From: Aldehydirespirator sp965220485
GTDB lineage: Bacteria; Actinomycetota; Acidimicrobiia; Acidimicrobiales; Aldehydirespiratoraceae
Assembly (NCBI GenBank): GCA_965220485.1
Contig: OZ244832.1
Location: 1,674,001 to 1,738,000 of the forward strand
Reading direction: 5' to 3'
Length of the DNA: 64,000 bases
Of this stretch, positions 16,907 through 27,100 are shown in pieces; positions within the stretch are counted from its first letter, which is position 1; every line of letters starts with the position of its first letter. The notes below the pieces were generated by a model. That model saw only the letters and a program-made list of their open reading frames with translations. It searched no databases and was not told where the DNA came from. The position numbers and the translations under genes are program-made.

Positions 16907-18129
16907 CCGAGGTGGGAGCGCGGGCGGACTTCCCCCTCCTGGGGCGGGAGGTGCACGGCAGGCCGATCATCTACCTCGACTCGGCCGCCTCGTCGCAGAA
17001 GCCCCGCTGCGTCCTCGACGCCATGAACATCTACTACGAGACGATCAACGCCAACGTCCACCGGGGCGCCTACGAGATCGCAGCCCAGGCCACCGAGGCC
17101 ATGGAGGCGGCCCGGGCTGCCGTTGCCCGTTTCGTGAACGCGCCGTCCCCCGACGAGATCGTGTTCACCAAGAACGTCACCGAGGCCATCAACCTCGTGG
17201 CCCGCTCGTGGGGCGGGGCCAACCTCGGGCCGGGCGACGCAGTGGTGATCACCGAGATGGAGCACCACGCCAACATCGTTCCCTGGCACATAATGGCGGC
17301 CGAGAGGGGCTTCGAGCTTCGCTGGATCGGCGTCGGAGCCGACGGCCAGCTCGATCTCAGCAACTTCGACCGGCTCCTCGACGGGGCCAAGCTGCTGGGC
17401 GTGACCGCCATGAGCAACGTGCTGGGCACGCTCAACCCGATACGCCGGCTGGCCGACGCCGCCCACGACGCCGGGGCGCTGATCCTGGTGGACGCGGCCC
17501 AGTACGTCCCGCATCTGCCGACCGACGTCCAGGCCCTCGGAGCCGATTTCCTGGGCTTCACCGGCCACAAGATGTGCGGTCCCACCGGGATCGGGGTGCT
17601 GTGGGCCAGAGCTGAGCTGCTGGAGGCGATGCCTCCGTTCCTCGGGGGCGGCGAGATGATCCTGGATGTGCGCAAGGACGGCTTCCTGCCCAACCACATC
17701 CCCCACAAGTTCGAGGCCGGAACCCCGCCCATCGCCGAGATCATCGGACTCGGCGCCGCCGTCGAGTACCTCGACGGCCTGGGCATGGACCGGGTGCGGG
17801 CGCACGAGGTGAGCCTCACCGCTTACGCCATGCGCACGCTGGAGGAGCGCTACGGCTCAGACCTCGCGGTGCACGGGCCAGCCGAGCCTGCCTGCAGGGG
17901 CGGGGTGCTGTCGATGAGCTTCCGCGACATCCATCCCCACGACCTGTCGCAGGTGCTCGACGACCGCGGCGTGTGCGTGCGGGCCGGCCATCACTGCGCC
18001 AAGCCGCTGATGCGACATCTCGGGGTGCCGGCCACCGCCCGGGCGTCGCTCTACGTTTACAACGACACTTCCGACGTGGACGCCCTCGCCGACGCGATCG
18101 GTGTCGCCGGCGACTTCTTCTCCAGGTAA
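16885..18129 (+). CDS. sufS: cysteine desulfurase SufS
   Basis: PLP enzyme that removes sulfur from cysteine and passes it to SufU. 414 residues. The PLP lysine is in FTGHKMCGPTG, the pyridoxal-stacking His in TEMEHHANIVPW, and the catalytic Cys in VRAGHHCAKPLM, the SufS (group II) context. The start GTG at 16885 lies in the third copy of the 38-bp cassette with GGAGGA upstream; the first ~10 residues come from the repeat and are not conserved. It is translationally chained to sufC through two minigenes. sufU follows after a family A repeat. Confidence 0.93.
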   Translation: MTGSGDRPEVGARADFPLLGREVHGRPIIYLDSAASSQKPRCVLDAMNIYYETINANVHRGAYEIAAQATEAMEAARAAVARFVNAPSPDEIVFTKNVTEAINLVARSWGGANLGPGDAVVITEMEHHANIVPWHIMAAERGFELRWIGVGADGQLDLSNFDRLLDGAKLLGVTAMSNVLGTLNPIRRLADAAHDAGALILVDAAQYVPHLPTDVQALGADFLGFTGHKMCGPTGIGVLWARAELLEAMPPFLGGGEMILDVRKDGFLPNHIPHKFEAGTPPIAEIIGLGAAVEYLDGLGMDRVRAHEVSLTAYAMRTLEERYGSDLAVHGPAEPACRGGVLSMSFRDIHPHDLSQVLDDRGVCVRAGHHCAKPLMRHLGVPATARASLYVYNDTSDVDALADAIGVAGDFFSR

Positions 18130-18278
18130 GAGGCCGAGCGGATGGGCGGCAAGTGGTGAGAGTCCTGGTGAGGCGCTCAGCGAGACCGTGGCCCGAGCGG
18201 CCCGTGAGCGCAGCGAACAAGAGCGGGAGACACGACGCTTCACCGCGAGGCGGCGTCACCTACCCGCGCGTGTTCTAA
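18130..18278 (+). repeat. dispersed repeat family A, copy 5 (full length)
   Basis: About 150 bp between sufS and sufU. It starts GAGGCCGAGCGGATGGG, has the conserved half near 18190-18228, and continues with CGCGAGGCGG and CTACCCGCGC. The copy at 24.0 kb has the same extended right part, so these two define the longest form of the element. It separates two genes of one pathway. Confidence 0.85.
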
Positions 18279-18290
18279 GAGGAGGAAGCC

Positions 18291-18779
18291 ATGGCCGGTC
18301 TGGAGGACCTGTATCGCGAGATCATCCTCGACCACTACCGCAGCCCCCGCAACCGCGGCGAGCTCGAGGTGCCGCCCGCGGTTCAGGCCGTGGGCTTCAA
18401 CCCGCTGTGCGGCGACGAGGTAGTCGTCTACTTGGAGTTGCGCGACGGCGTGATCGCCGAGGTGTCGACGGGCGGCCAGGGGTGCTCCATCAGCCAGTCG
18501 TCGGCGTCGATGATGTCGACCGCGGTCAAGGGCCGCACGGTGGCCGAGGTGCGGCGGCTGGTGCGAGCCTTCAAGACGATGATGTCCATCCACGGCAGCG
18601 GGATCGGCGGCACCGGCGACGATCTGGAGGACGAGCCCGACGGCGGCAACGGGGCCGGAGACGTGAAGCTCGGTGATCTGGAGGCCCTGCGCGGCGTGGT
18701 CAAGTTCCCGGTGCGCATCAAGTGCGCCACGCTGTCGTGGAACACCCTGGTGCAGGCCCTCGACGAGACCTTCGCCTGA
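18291..18779 (+). CDS. sufU: SufU-type sulfur transfer / Fe-S scaffold protein
   Basis: Zinc-containing partner that accepts sulfur from SufS; 162 residues. The three conserved Cys are visible in FNPLCGDEVV, GGQGCSISQSS and VRIKCATLSWNTL, with Asp in CGD. This is the SufU rather than IscU arrangement: the segment between the second and third Cys is longer (about 60 residues, including an acidic GDDLEDEPDGG loop). The ATG at 18291 has AGGAGG six bases upstream. It follows sufS after a repeat copy and closes the first suf locus. Confidence 0.92.
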   Translation: MAGLEDLYREIILDHYRSPRNRGELEVPPAVQAVGFNPLCGDEVVVYLELRDGVIAEVSTGGQGCSISQSSASMMSTAVKGRTVAEVRRLVRAFKTMMSIHGSGIGGTGDDLEDEPDGGNGAGDVKLGDLEALRGVVKFPVRIKCATLSWNTLVQALDETFA

Positions 18780-18814
18780 CATCGCGGCCTCTGGGGGCTG
18801 TTACCGTCTAGTTC

Positions 18815-19858
18815 GTGACGGACCTGCCGCCGCCCGACTGGTACACCGACCCCGAGGACGCCGCCCAGTACCGGTACTGGGACGGCTCGCAGTGGACCGA
18901 CCATCGGGCGCCCCGTCACAGCAGTCCCTCTGAAGGCAGCAGCCGCTCCAGACATCGCAGCATCCGTGATCTGCTTACGGGCACTTGGAGGATGGCAACC
19001 CAGAACTGGCGGCCGCTGCTGATCATCTACGCGGTGGTCGCCGTCGTGTACTTGGTCGGTGAGCAAGCGGTCAGGGTGGGATATGGCGACGTGTTCGGCG
19101 ACACGCTGGGAGCTGTGATCAGCGATTTGGAGTCACTCGACCCCAACGCCGAGGCCGAGGAGACCGGAGCGGTGTTGGAGGGCAGCTGGAACGACCTGAC
19201 GGACCGCCTGAGAGGCCTGGGCTCGTCGACGCTGGTCGCTGGGGTGCTGCTGATGGTGGTGGGTAGCGTCGCCGTGGTCGCAATCAACATCGTCGAGTTC
19301 GCTGCGTTCGGGCAGTTCACGATGGCCCGGTTGAGTGGCCGACGGATGGGGGCGACCCAAGCGTTGCGGGCCGGCCTGGGGCGCCTGGTGCGCATCATCG
19401 GCGTGGGCTTGATGCTGCTGGCGATGTGGTGCGCCGCGATGATGGTGGCCTCGCTCGTGGCGGGATTGCTGAGCCTGGCTTCGGGTGTGCTGGCGGTGGT
19501 GCTATTCCTGGCTGTGCTGGTGGTGATGGCGGGCGCGGTGCCGCTGGCGCTCCTTACCGCCATGACTGCCGCCGCGGGTCCGGCCACGCCGTCAATGCGC
19601 TATGCCCGCGACCTCCTGAGGGGCACCTATTGGGCGACCCTCGGCCGCATCGCCTTGCTCTTCGTCCTGTCGATGGCCGCGACCGTCCCGGTGGTGGTCG
19701 TCGGCGAAGTGGCCGGACTCTTCAGCGACCCGCTCGCACGCGTGGCCCTGCTTGTGCTGAGCGTGTTCCCCGAAGTGCTGTCCAGCATCGCCTTCTTCAC
19801 CGTCTATCACGACCTCGGCGGCGAGTCCGCCGACCCGGCCGTCTCGCCAGCCGCCTGA
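18815..19858 (+). CDS. DUF2510 multi-span membrane protein
   Basis: 347 residues. The N-terminus, DLPPPDWYTDPED followed by YRYWDGSQWTDHR, is a DUF2510 domain, a short Trp-rich module common at the N-terminus of actinobacterial membrane proteins. The rest is an integral membrane region with about five or six hydrophobic segments (for example LLIIYAVVAVVYLVG, GVLLMVVGSVAVVA and VLAVVLFLAVLVVM). This part resembles glycerophosphoryl-diester-phosphodiesterase-type membrane domains in general shape only. Start is GTG at 18815, 35 bp after sufU. A remnant of the same gene family, with both ends kept, lies at 23.6 kb. Confidence 0.75.
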   Translation: MTDLPPPDWYTDPEDAAQYRYWDGSQWTDHRAPRHSSPSEGSSRSRHRSIRDLLTGTWRMATQNWRPLLIIYAVVAVVYLVGEQAVRVGYGDVFGDTLGAVISDLESLDPNAEAEETGAVLEGSWNDLTDRLRGLGSSTLVAGVLLMVVGSVAVVAINIVEFAAFGQFTMARLSGRRMGATQALRAGLGRLVRIIGVGLMLLAMWCAAMMVASLVAGLLSLASGVLAVVLFLAVLVVMAGAVPLALLTAMTAAAGPATPSMRYARDLLRGTYWATLGRIALLFVLSMAATVPVVVVGEVAGLFSDPLARVALLVLSVFPEVLSSIAFFTVYHDLGGESADPAVSPAA

Positions 19859-19859
19859 G

Positions 19860-22664
19860 CTAGCCGCCGGCTAGCAGGTCCTTGAGGGCTTCGCCGTAGG
19901 CGGCCAGCTTGGCCGGACCGATTCCGGGCACGGCCAACAGGGTCGCGTCGGTGGTGGGGCGGCTGCGGGCCAACTCGCGCAGGACGGCGTCGGAGAAGAC
20001 CCGGAACGGCCGCACCTCCTCGGCCTGACTCTGCTCCCAGCGCCATCGGCGCAGGCGCTGGAACATCGCCGCCACCTCGGGCTCGGCGGTCTCATCGATG
20101 GGCGGGCTCTGGGCTCTGGGCGGGGATGAGGCAGGTTTGGCGGGTGCTGGGCGCTGAGGCCGGACAGACCCGTCGGCGGGGATACCCGTCGGTTGGAGCT
20201 TGGAGCGCCAAGACATCTCGTCGACGAAGGGCGACCTCGGGCCGTCGGCGACGATCAGCACCGACTCCGAGCAGCGGGTGAGGGCCACGTGGAACACGCG
20301 GCGCTCCTCCTCGATGTCGCCGGCCAGGCGGTGCGGCATCAAGCCCTCGATGGCCGACAGGACGATCACATGGGGCCACTCCAGACCCTTGACACGGTGC
20401 ACGGTGGCCAAGCGCACGCCCCGGCCCCAGGAGGGGCGACCCCCGCGGGGATCGCCCTCGCCGCCGTCGCGACGGCCCGCAGTGAGGCGGCCCCGCAGCC
20501 AGTCCTCGAACGCTGACGGGTCAGCGCAGTGCGGCGCCACCGACAGCAGGGCCCGCAGGTCGTCGCCGTGGGCGGAGCGGTCCACCGAGCGGCGGGAGGC
20601 GTCGAGGCGCTCATCGAGGCTGGCCCCCAGCCGGGTGCCGTGCTGGATCCCCTCCAGCAGTCGCAAGGTGTCAGCGCCGTCGCGGGCCATGTCGCCGAGA
20701 CGCTCGACCTCGTCGGCGAAGTCGGACACCCGCTCGGAGGTCCGCTCGTCGGAGATGCGCCCGGCCAGGCGCCTGAGCGCGCCCACGTTGTGCTGCTCCG
20801 CGATCCATTCGACCACCCGGGGGGAGATGCCCCGAGGTGGGCGCCGGGCCGCGGCGGCCAGGGCCTCGGCGGGCAGCCGGGCCGAGCCGGCCGTGGCCAG
20901 CCTCAGCCACGCCAGCGCGGCGGCAACCCCGGTGCGCTCCAGGAACCACGGCCCGACCGGGGCCATGCAGTCGATGCCCGCCTCCGACAGCAATACCTGG
21001 GGCGCCAGCAGCGTGCTGTTCACCCTGGTCAGAACGGCGATGTCATGGGCATCAGCACCCCCGCCCATCAGGGTCCTGACCCGTTCCACGACTGCCGAGC
21101 CACCGTCGGCGACCACCTCCACCTCAACTGTCCGCTCCCCCGAGTCGGAAGCGGGGGCGCTACCCGGCTCGATGTCCTTGGCGATGCGGTGGACGTTGTG
21201 AGTGAGCAGGTTGGAAGCGGCCTCCACCACCTCGGGCGGGCAGCGGTAGTTCACCCGCAACAGATGCCGGGCCGCGCCCGGGAACCAGCGCTCGTACTCG
21301 ATCAGCCAGCGGGGCGAGGCCCCCGAATAGCCGTAGATGGTCTGGTCGTCGTCGCCCACGCCGAAGACATCGGCCCTCGGACCGGCCAGCAGACGGATCA
21401 TCAGCAGATGGGCCGGCGTCAGGTCCTGGAACTCGTCAACCAGCAGCGCTCCACATGTTCTGCGGGCTGCGGCCCGGGCGGCTGGGTCGGTCAGCAGCAC
21501 GTCGATGGCCCGCACGATCTGATGGTCGAAATCGACGGCGCCTCGCTGGTCGAGGGCGTCGGCATAGGCCGGAGCCAACTCGGCGAAGCTCGGGACGTCG
21601 GGGGCGTAGTCCCGCTCGACTGCGGCAGGATCCTGCAAGCCCAGCCGCGACGCGCTGAGCGCCTCGAGCCACGCCGCCAGCGGGTCGGTCATGGCCCGGC
21701 GCCGGCGGCGCGGCGCCCGCTCCCCTACCAGTGCGTGCACCAAGTCCCGCACTTCCCGCTCGTCGATCACGTCCACGCGACCATGGCGTGCGGGGCGTGC
21801 GAAGGGACCGGTGCCGTTGCACACCGCCAGCGCCAGGCTGTTGAGGGTGCGCACTTCCAAGCCCTCGAGATCGGCGGTGCGCTCCTGCATCTCGGCGCGG
21901 GCCCGCACGTTGTAGGCCACCAGGCACACCGCTGACGGCGACACGCCCAGGTCGCGGACCAGCCACCGGGCCCGCTCGGTGAGCACCCGGGTCTTGCCCG
22001 ATCCGGCCGGGGCCACGATGCAGGCCCCTCCGCCGAGATGGCCCACCGCCCGCCGCTGGTCGGGCGCCAGATCGGCGACGGGCTCGCAGGGCCGCAGGAC
22101 GGCGAGGCTGCCCACCGCCAGGTTGGCGGCCGGGATCAGCGCCGCGTTGTGAAGATCGACAGCATCGAGACAGTCCAGGGGACCGCCGTCGCACCACGCG
22201 GGACCGCCGGAGGGCGACACGACGTCTCCGGGTTCCCCATCGCTCGCGGCCCGGGCACCCAGCGCCAAGGCCCGCTCACGGGGGGCGAAGCCAGGCCGGT
22301 CGGGATCTCGCGCGTCCACCGAGTTGGCGGTCAGCAGGTGATTCCAGACCTCGTCGCCGAGGGTGACACCGGGGTGGACCTTCCACCACGGCACCTCGAG
22401 GATCGGCTCACCATGGGGCACCGGTCCGTGCACCTCGATGACGATCCGCTCCCGATTGCTCCAAGCGGCCCGCAGGCGGCGACCGGCTCCGGCTTCGAAC
22501 TCATTCGTGCGCACCGTCAGCCGCGGCGCCTGCGCCCACGGCGCGGGCGGCGGCTCTCCCGGCAGCACGAGCACGCTGCGGCCCAGGCAGTCGGGCCCCG
22601 CCAGCCGCCCCACATCGGGCTGCTCTGGAGCCAGCGATGCGGCTTCCAGCCCGCGGGACATCAT
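19860..22664 (-). CDS. UvrD-like superfamily 1 DNA helicase with HRDC domain
   Basis: 3'-5' DNA helicase, 934 residues. Residues ~1-200 are an extension I cannot match. The helicase core follows: Walker A APAGSGKT near residue 218, motif II LLVDEFQD, motif III GVGDDDQTIYGYSGA, motif IV VNYRCP, motif V TVHRVKGLEWPHV and motif VI HVALTRC. The last ~75 residues (FSDAVLRELARSRPTTDA, then VPGIGPAKLAAYGE) are an HRDC domain. Core plus HRDC is the UvrD2 plan of actinomycetes; the long N-terminus is extra. A Pro-rich linker precedes HRDC. Its ATG overlaps the stop of the folP-like gene (ATGA), so the two are coupled. Confidence 0.88.
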   Translation of the reverse strand: MMSRGLEAASLAPEQPDVGRLAGPDCLGRSVLVLPGEPPPAPWAQAPRLTVRTNEFEAGAGRRLRAAWSNRERIVIEVHGPVPHGEPILEVPWWKVHPGVTLGDEVWNHLLTANSVDARDPDRPGFAPRERALALGARAASDGEPGDVVSPSGGPAWCDGGPLDCLDAVDLHNAALIPAANLAVGSLAVLRPCEPVADLAPDQRRAVGHLGGGACIVAPAGSGKTRVLTERARWLVRDLGVSPSAVCLVAYNVRARAEMQERTADLEGLEVRTLNSLALAVCNGTGPFARPARHGRVDVIDEREVRDLVHALVGERAPRRRRRAMTDPLAAWLEALSASRLGLQDPAAVERDYAPDVPSFAELAPAYADALDQRGAVDFDHQIVRAIDVLLTDPAARAAARRTCGALLVDEFQDLTPAHLLMIRLLAGPRADVFGVGDDDQTIYGYSGASPRWLIEYERWFPGAARHLLRVNYRCPPEVVEAASNLLTHNVHRIAKDIEPGSAPASDSGERTVEVEVVADGGSAVVERVRTLMGGGADAHDIAVLTRVNSTLLAPQVLLSEAGIDCMAPVGPWFLERTGVAAALAWLRLATAGSARLPAEALAAAARRPPRGISPRVVEWIAEQHNVGALRRLAGRISDERTSERVSDFADEVERLGDMARDGADTLRLLEGIQHGTRLGASLDERLDASRRSVDRSAHGDDLRALLSVAPHCADPSAFEDWLRGRLTAGRRDGGEGDPRGGRPSWGRGVRLATVHRVKGLEWPHVIVLSAIEGLMPHRLAGDIEEERRVFHVALTRCSESVLIVADGPRSPFVDEMSWRSKLQPTGIPADGSVRPQRPAPAKPASSPPRAQSPPIDETAEPEVAAMFQRLRRWRWEQSQAEEVRPFRVFSDAVLRELARSRPTTDATLLAVPGIGPAKLAAYGEALKDLLAGG

Positions 22665-23437
22665 CAGGCCGGCTGCGACGAGCCGAGGCTCTTCATCGCC
22701 TCGATCACCCGGTCGGGTCGGTGGCAGCGGCCGTAGTCGAAGCCGGCCCGGATGCAGATCTCCAGAAGTTCGTCATGCTGATCGGTCTGCTTCCAGGGCA
22801 GGGGCAAGTAGACCGGCAACCCGAAGGCTCGCAGGGCGTCGAGGTTCTCATAGACGCGCTTCTGGTACCGGTAGCGGTCGGCCCACTCCCAGTCGGGCGG
22901 GCCGAATCCGGTTCCGGGGTCGAGGATCAGCCGGCTGCGCTCGACGCCCGCCTCCTCCCAGCGGCGCAGCGATCGCCGGAACCAGCCGCAGATCACCTCG
23001 ACCGGATCACCTACAACCGGAACCGAGGCCTTAGGGTCGGCGCCCCACACGAACGGCGCCACCACCGGCACGTCCCGCTCGGCCGCGAGCCGCACCATGG
23101 CCGGGTTCTGGAGCCCGTCGGCGGCGTTGATCATGGTGGCGCCGCAGTCGAGAGCCCGGCGCATGATCTCGGGCTGCCAGGAGTCCACCGAGAGCTGGGC
23201 CCCGCGTGACTCGCACAGCGCAGCGAGCGCTTGGACCTTGCCATCGAGGCGCTGCCACTCGACGTCGACACCGACCCGGCGGGCGACCTGAGTGGAGCCC
23301 GCCCCCCCGAGGTCTATGCCGACGCAGCCCCCGTCGAGCAGTTCGGTGGCCCGGGTTTCGGCTCCTTTGACCGTCGTCGCCACCGAGAAGTCGGCCAGCG
23401 AGTCCGGCGAGGCGTTCACGACGCCGTGCAGCCTCAT
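22664..23437 (-). CDS. dihydropteroate synthase-like protein
   Basis: 257 residues if started at the ATG at 23437, where MRLHGVVNASPDSL matches the family's first strand. The frame is open 150 bp further up, but that part would overlap the DUF2510 remnant and is not conserved. Landmarks of the pterin-binding barrel: NASPDSLADF, IDLGGAGSTQ, LSVDSWQPEIMRRALDCG, MINAADGLQ and LDPGTGFGPP. Several depart from canonical FolP (DVGGESTRPG is the usual second block), so this is a divergent paralogue and may not make dihydropteroate. A neighbouring pterin-4a-carbinolamine dehydratase is on the same strand. Confidence 0.75.
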   Translation of the reverse strand: MRLHGVVNASPDSLADFSVATTVKGAETRATELLDGGCVGIDLGGAGSTQVARRVGVDVEWQRLDGKVQALAALCESRGAQLSVDSWQPEIMRRALDCGATMINAADGLQNPAMVRLAAERDVPVVAPFVWGADPKASVPVVGDPVEVICGWFRRSLRRWEEAGVERSRLILDPGTGFGPPDWEWADRYRYQKRVYENLDALRAFGLPVYLPLPWKQTDQHDELLEICIRAGFDYGRCHRPDRVIEAMKSLGSSQPA

Positions 23438-23555
23438 CGCTTGTGCGTGGGCACGACGCCTGCCTGGCTGAAGTCCGCCACGCCCGGCAGTGTCGCAGGA
23501 CATCGGCGCCATACCACCCCCGAGAACCTCCCGAGGCGGCGCTAGAGTCGCCACA

Positions 23556-23712
23556 GTGAGCGATCTGCCCCCGGCCGACTGGTACACCGACCCTGAGGAC
23601 GTGCGCGGATAGGCGCTCTACGGCGTCTCGAATCGCTGGAAACGCAAGCGTCGTTGGTGCTGGCTGTCACCTGTCCGCGTGGCCCCCCGACCTCGGCGGC
23701 GAGTCGGACTGA
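23556..23712 (+). pseudogene. DUF2510 membrane protein remnant split by a 76-bp element
   Basis: Positions 23556-23603 encode VSDLPPADWYTDPEDV, nearly the N-terminus of the DUF2510 protein at 18.8 kb. Positions 23686-23706 encode PDLGGES, close to that protein's C-terminal HDLGGES. The ~300 residues between are missing and replaced by an inverted-repeat element. An internal deletion and an insertion have both happened. The first stop is inside the element (GGATAG). Confidence 0.75.
23604..23679 (+). mobile_element. 76-bp inverted-repeat element, copy 1
   Basis: Ends are CGCGGATAG and CTGTCCGCG, an inverted repeat with one mismatch. The interior shares TCGAATCGCTGG and a similar run with the copy at 31.2 kb. 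Too short to code. It sits in the DUF2510 remnant. Confidence 0.75.
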
Positions 23713-23718
23713 CTGCGC

Positions 23719-24009
23719 CTAGCCGCTGGCGGCGTCGACGCGCTCGATGAAGTCGCGGTCGCGAGCCGAGAGGCCGCCCACATCGTGGCTGGTGATGGCC
23801 AGTTCAACCTTGTTGTAGACGTTGGACCACTCGGGGTGATGGAAGAGCCGCTCGGCGATGAGCGCCACATGGGCCATGAATGCGAACGCGGCCCGGAAGT
23901 CGGCGAACACATACGAGCGGCGCAGCACGCCACTGTCGCGGCGCCACTCGGGATGCGCGGCCAGCAAGTCGGCGATCTCGGCCTCGGTCAGCAGGTCGTC
24001 TTTGCTCAT
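23719..24009 (-). CDS. pterin-4a-carbinolamine dehydratase
   Basis: 96-residue enzyme that dehydrates 4a-hydroxytetrahydropterin, or acts as a small accessory protein. The diagnostic block is present: HHPEWSNVYNKVELAITSHD, with the paired His, Tyr and the later His. The start ATG at 24009 gives MSKDDLLTEAEIADLL, the normal N-terminus; the frame is open further upstream only because it runs into the family A repeat. Folate/pterin context comes from the folP-like gene 1 kb downstream on the same strand. Confidence 0.88.
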   Translation of the reverse strand: MSKDDLLTEAEIADLLAAHPEWRRDSGVLRRSYVFADFRAAFAFMAHVALIAERLFHHPEWSNVYNKVELAITSHDVGGLSARDRDFIERVDAASG

Positions 24010-24032
24010 GGGCCTCGATGCTACGTGACCGT

Positions 24033-24180
24033 TGGAGGCCGAGCGAGTAGGCCGCGGTTGACGAGGATTCTTGAATGGCACTGAGCGAGGCCGTGGCCCG
24101 AGCGGCCCGTGAGCGCAGCGAACAAGAGCGGGAGATGCCACGCTGCGCCGCGAGGCGGTCACACCTACCCGCGCTGTCTC
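24033..24180 (+). repeat. dispersed repeat family A, copy 6 (full length)
   Basis: Begins GAGGCCGAGCGAGTAGG, has the conserved half AGCGGCCCGTGAGCGCAGCG near 24097, and ends with CGCGAGGCGG and CTACCCGCGCTGTCTC, as copy 5 does. It lies between the divergent 5' end of the pterin dehydratase gene and the 3' end of the giant protease gene. Confidence 0.85.
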
Positions 24181-27100
24181 TTAGGACAAGGCGAGGGCGC
24201 GGACGAGGAAGCTGGCCATCTGGGCCCGGGTCGTCGATCGGAGGGTGCAGTACAGGAGCGGATCGGTCGAGCAGCCCACGGTGACGCGGGCGGCGTAGAG
24301 GGTGTCGATGTTGGGGGCATGGACGCTGTTGGCGGTGTCGTCGAAGCCCGCCGCAGGCGCCGGAGCCAGGTCGAACGCCCTCACCAGGAAGCTCGCCATC
24401 TGACCCCGGGTGACCGGTTCGTTGGGGCAGTACCGCAGCGGCTCGGTCGCGCACCCCACGGTGATGCCCAGTTGCGCCAGTCGCTCCACATGGCCGGCCC
24501 ACCACAGGCCGACCCGCACATCCTCGAAGCGCGACCGAGGGGGCCGGCCGGGGTCATCGCCGTCAATCACCCGCACCAGCCACACCGCCATCTCCCAGCG
24601 CCTGATCGGCTCGTGCGGGCACAGCCGACCCCTCCGGCAGCCGGTGCGAGCCACTACCCCGTCGGTGGCCAACTCCAGCACAGCTGAGGAATGAACCCCT
24701 GCTTCGCCGAGGTCAGCGAACTCTTCGGCCGGGTTCCGCTCCACGGGCGCTCCCCCGCCACCACCGCCGCCTCCGCCGCCGCCACCGCCTCCTCCTCCGC
24801 CACCACCGCCGCCTCCTCCTCCGCCACCGCCGCCGCCGCCGGTTGTGGTGGTCGTGGTGGTCGTGGTGGTGGGTGATTCGGACACTGTGCCGACCGTCGC
24901 CGCCGCCGCGCTGTCCTGGTCCTGCGGCCCATGGTCGTGGTAGCTGGCGCGGGCCCGCAGATGGTGATTCAAGTCGGCGTCTGCGGGCTGGTATGTCCTC
25001 GAATCGGCGCCATCGATGCGGATCCATCCGCTGAACCCGCTGGTCGAGCGGTACCATTCCCATGCGACGTTTGCCACGCCGCCGTCGGGATCGGCCAGCG
25101 TCGCGGTCAGCGGCTGGCTCACTTGGGGGAAATCCGAGGAGAACGTCACCGCGCCGATCTCCTCGACATTGGTGACGCTGATGGTGACGCCGATCGGGAC
25201 ACTCAGGTTCGACGGATCGCGGGCTGTGACCGTCACTGAGTAGCTCGATCGCGATTCGTGGTCAAGCTCGTCCTTGGTCTTTAGCTGGCCCAACCTGGGA
25301 TCGATCTCGAAGGAGGCTGCATGCGAGCCGCTGAGCGAGTACGCAAGCCTGTCGTCTTGCGCGTCGTCGGCTCGCACCGGCGCCCCGACGAGACGCCCCG
25401 TGGTGGTGTGCCCGGCCGTGTTCTCGTCCACGCTGCGCATGCCGTTCTCGGTGGCCGGGAACTCCGGGGCGGTGTTGGTCACCGGCTTGGCCTGAACTGT
25501 GCTCTCGGAGACGCCCCTGACGGTCTTCCCCGTCCCGTGCTTGTCCCCGTAGGAGGCGGTGGCCCTCAAGTAGCGGCCCACGTCGGTGCCCGCCGGCGTG
25601 TAGGACCGCGAGGTCGCGTTGGCAATCGGGTCCCAGGGGCCGGACTGGCTGATGGAGCTTTCCCAACTCCAAGTGAGGCCGGTCTGGCCGCGGTCGGGAT
25701 CTACCAGTGTCGCCTTCAGGGCAGTGTCCACCTGAGGCTGCAACGAGTCCAGGGTCACCATACCGGGCTCCTCGAGGTCGACGACGGTGACGATGACGCT
25801 GAGCGACTTCCGGTTGACCCCATCGAACGCGGAGACGGCCACATGGTAGAGGTTGTCCCGGTTGGAGTCGTCCGGGTTCTCATGGTCGGGCACCGCGGCG
25901 AAGGAGAGCACTCCGTTGTCGAGGGTGAAGTCGTCCCGGTCGGTGCCCGACAGGTCCCAGTCGATGGGCCCGTTCTCCGGGTCGTCGACCACCGTGAACG
26001 ACTCCACCGACCGGCTGCGGTGCTCGCCGTAGTCGAACGCGGTGTCCCCCTCCAGCTTGAACGGCTCGTTCTCGTCGGTCACGGTGACCGCGACAGCCAC
26101 GCTCTGCGACTGCGCGCGGTCCGAGACGGTCACCACGACGTCGTATTGGTTGTCTCCGCCCTGGTCGGTCGGCATCTCATGGTCGGGAGGGGAGACAAAT
26201 GCGAGCTTGCCGTCGTTGAAGTAGAAGTCGTCCGCGTCGGTCCCTGAGAAGTTCCAGATGAAGGTGCCGCCCTCGGGATCTTCGGCAGTGAACTCGATCA
26301 CCTCGTTGACGCCGTTCTCCAAGTAGCTGATGTCGGTGTCGCCGATCAGCTCCGGCGGCTCGTTCACATCGGTCACCGCCACATACACAGAGACGGTGGC
26401 ATCGACACTGGGGTCTACGTCACCGGCGGGATCCTTGTTGTCGCTCACCGTCACCTGCACGCCGTGGATGTCCTCGGCCTCGTGGTCCAGGGGCTCCTTG
26501 ATTCGAAGCTGGCCGGTGGACGAATCGAGGTCGAACAGCGCGGCGTCGCGCCCGCCCAGCCTGTAGGTGAGTGTGTCGCTCTCAGCATCGCGTGCGTTCA
26601 CCGGAGAGCCGATGGCTTGGCCCGAGGCCGCGGTCTCGTCGACGGTCCGGGAAGCCGTGGCACCCTCTACGAAGAAGGGCTCGCTGTTGATGGCGCTCGG
26701 CGTGCCCCGGGCGGTGACCGACCAGTCCCCGCCGCCGCTGTCGTTGACCGCCCGAACCTGCACATCGCGCCGGAGCCCGTCGCTGAGCCCGGCGATGGTG
26801 TACCGCCGGGTCGCAGCCGGACCGGCCCCCTCGATCAAGGTCCAGGCGGAATCGTTGGCCTTGTTGGAAGCGCCGCTGGGGATGTGCCGCACGTCGTATC
26901 CGGTGATGTCCGACGTGCCGGTGTAGCCGGGAGCCGTCCAAGACACGGTCAGGAAGTCGGTCCCGGGCTGGATAGATCGCAAGGCCGGTGCCCCGGGCGT
27001 GACCTTGTGCCCGTAGACGGTGATGCTCCACGACTCCAGCCGGTTGGGCGGCCCGCCCGACAGGCGGTCGGCCATCCGCAGTGTCCACGTTCCCGACGGA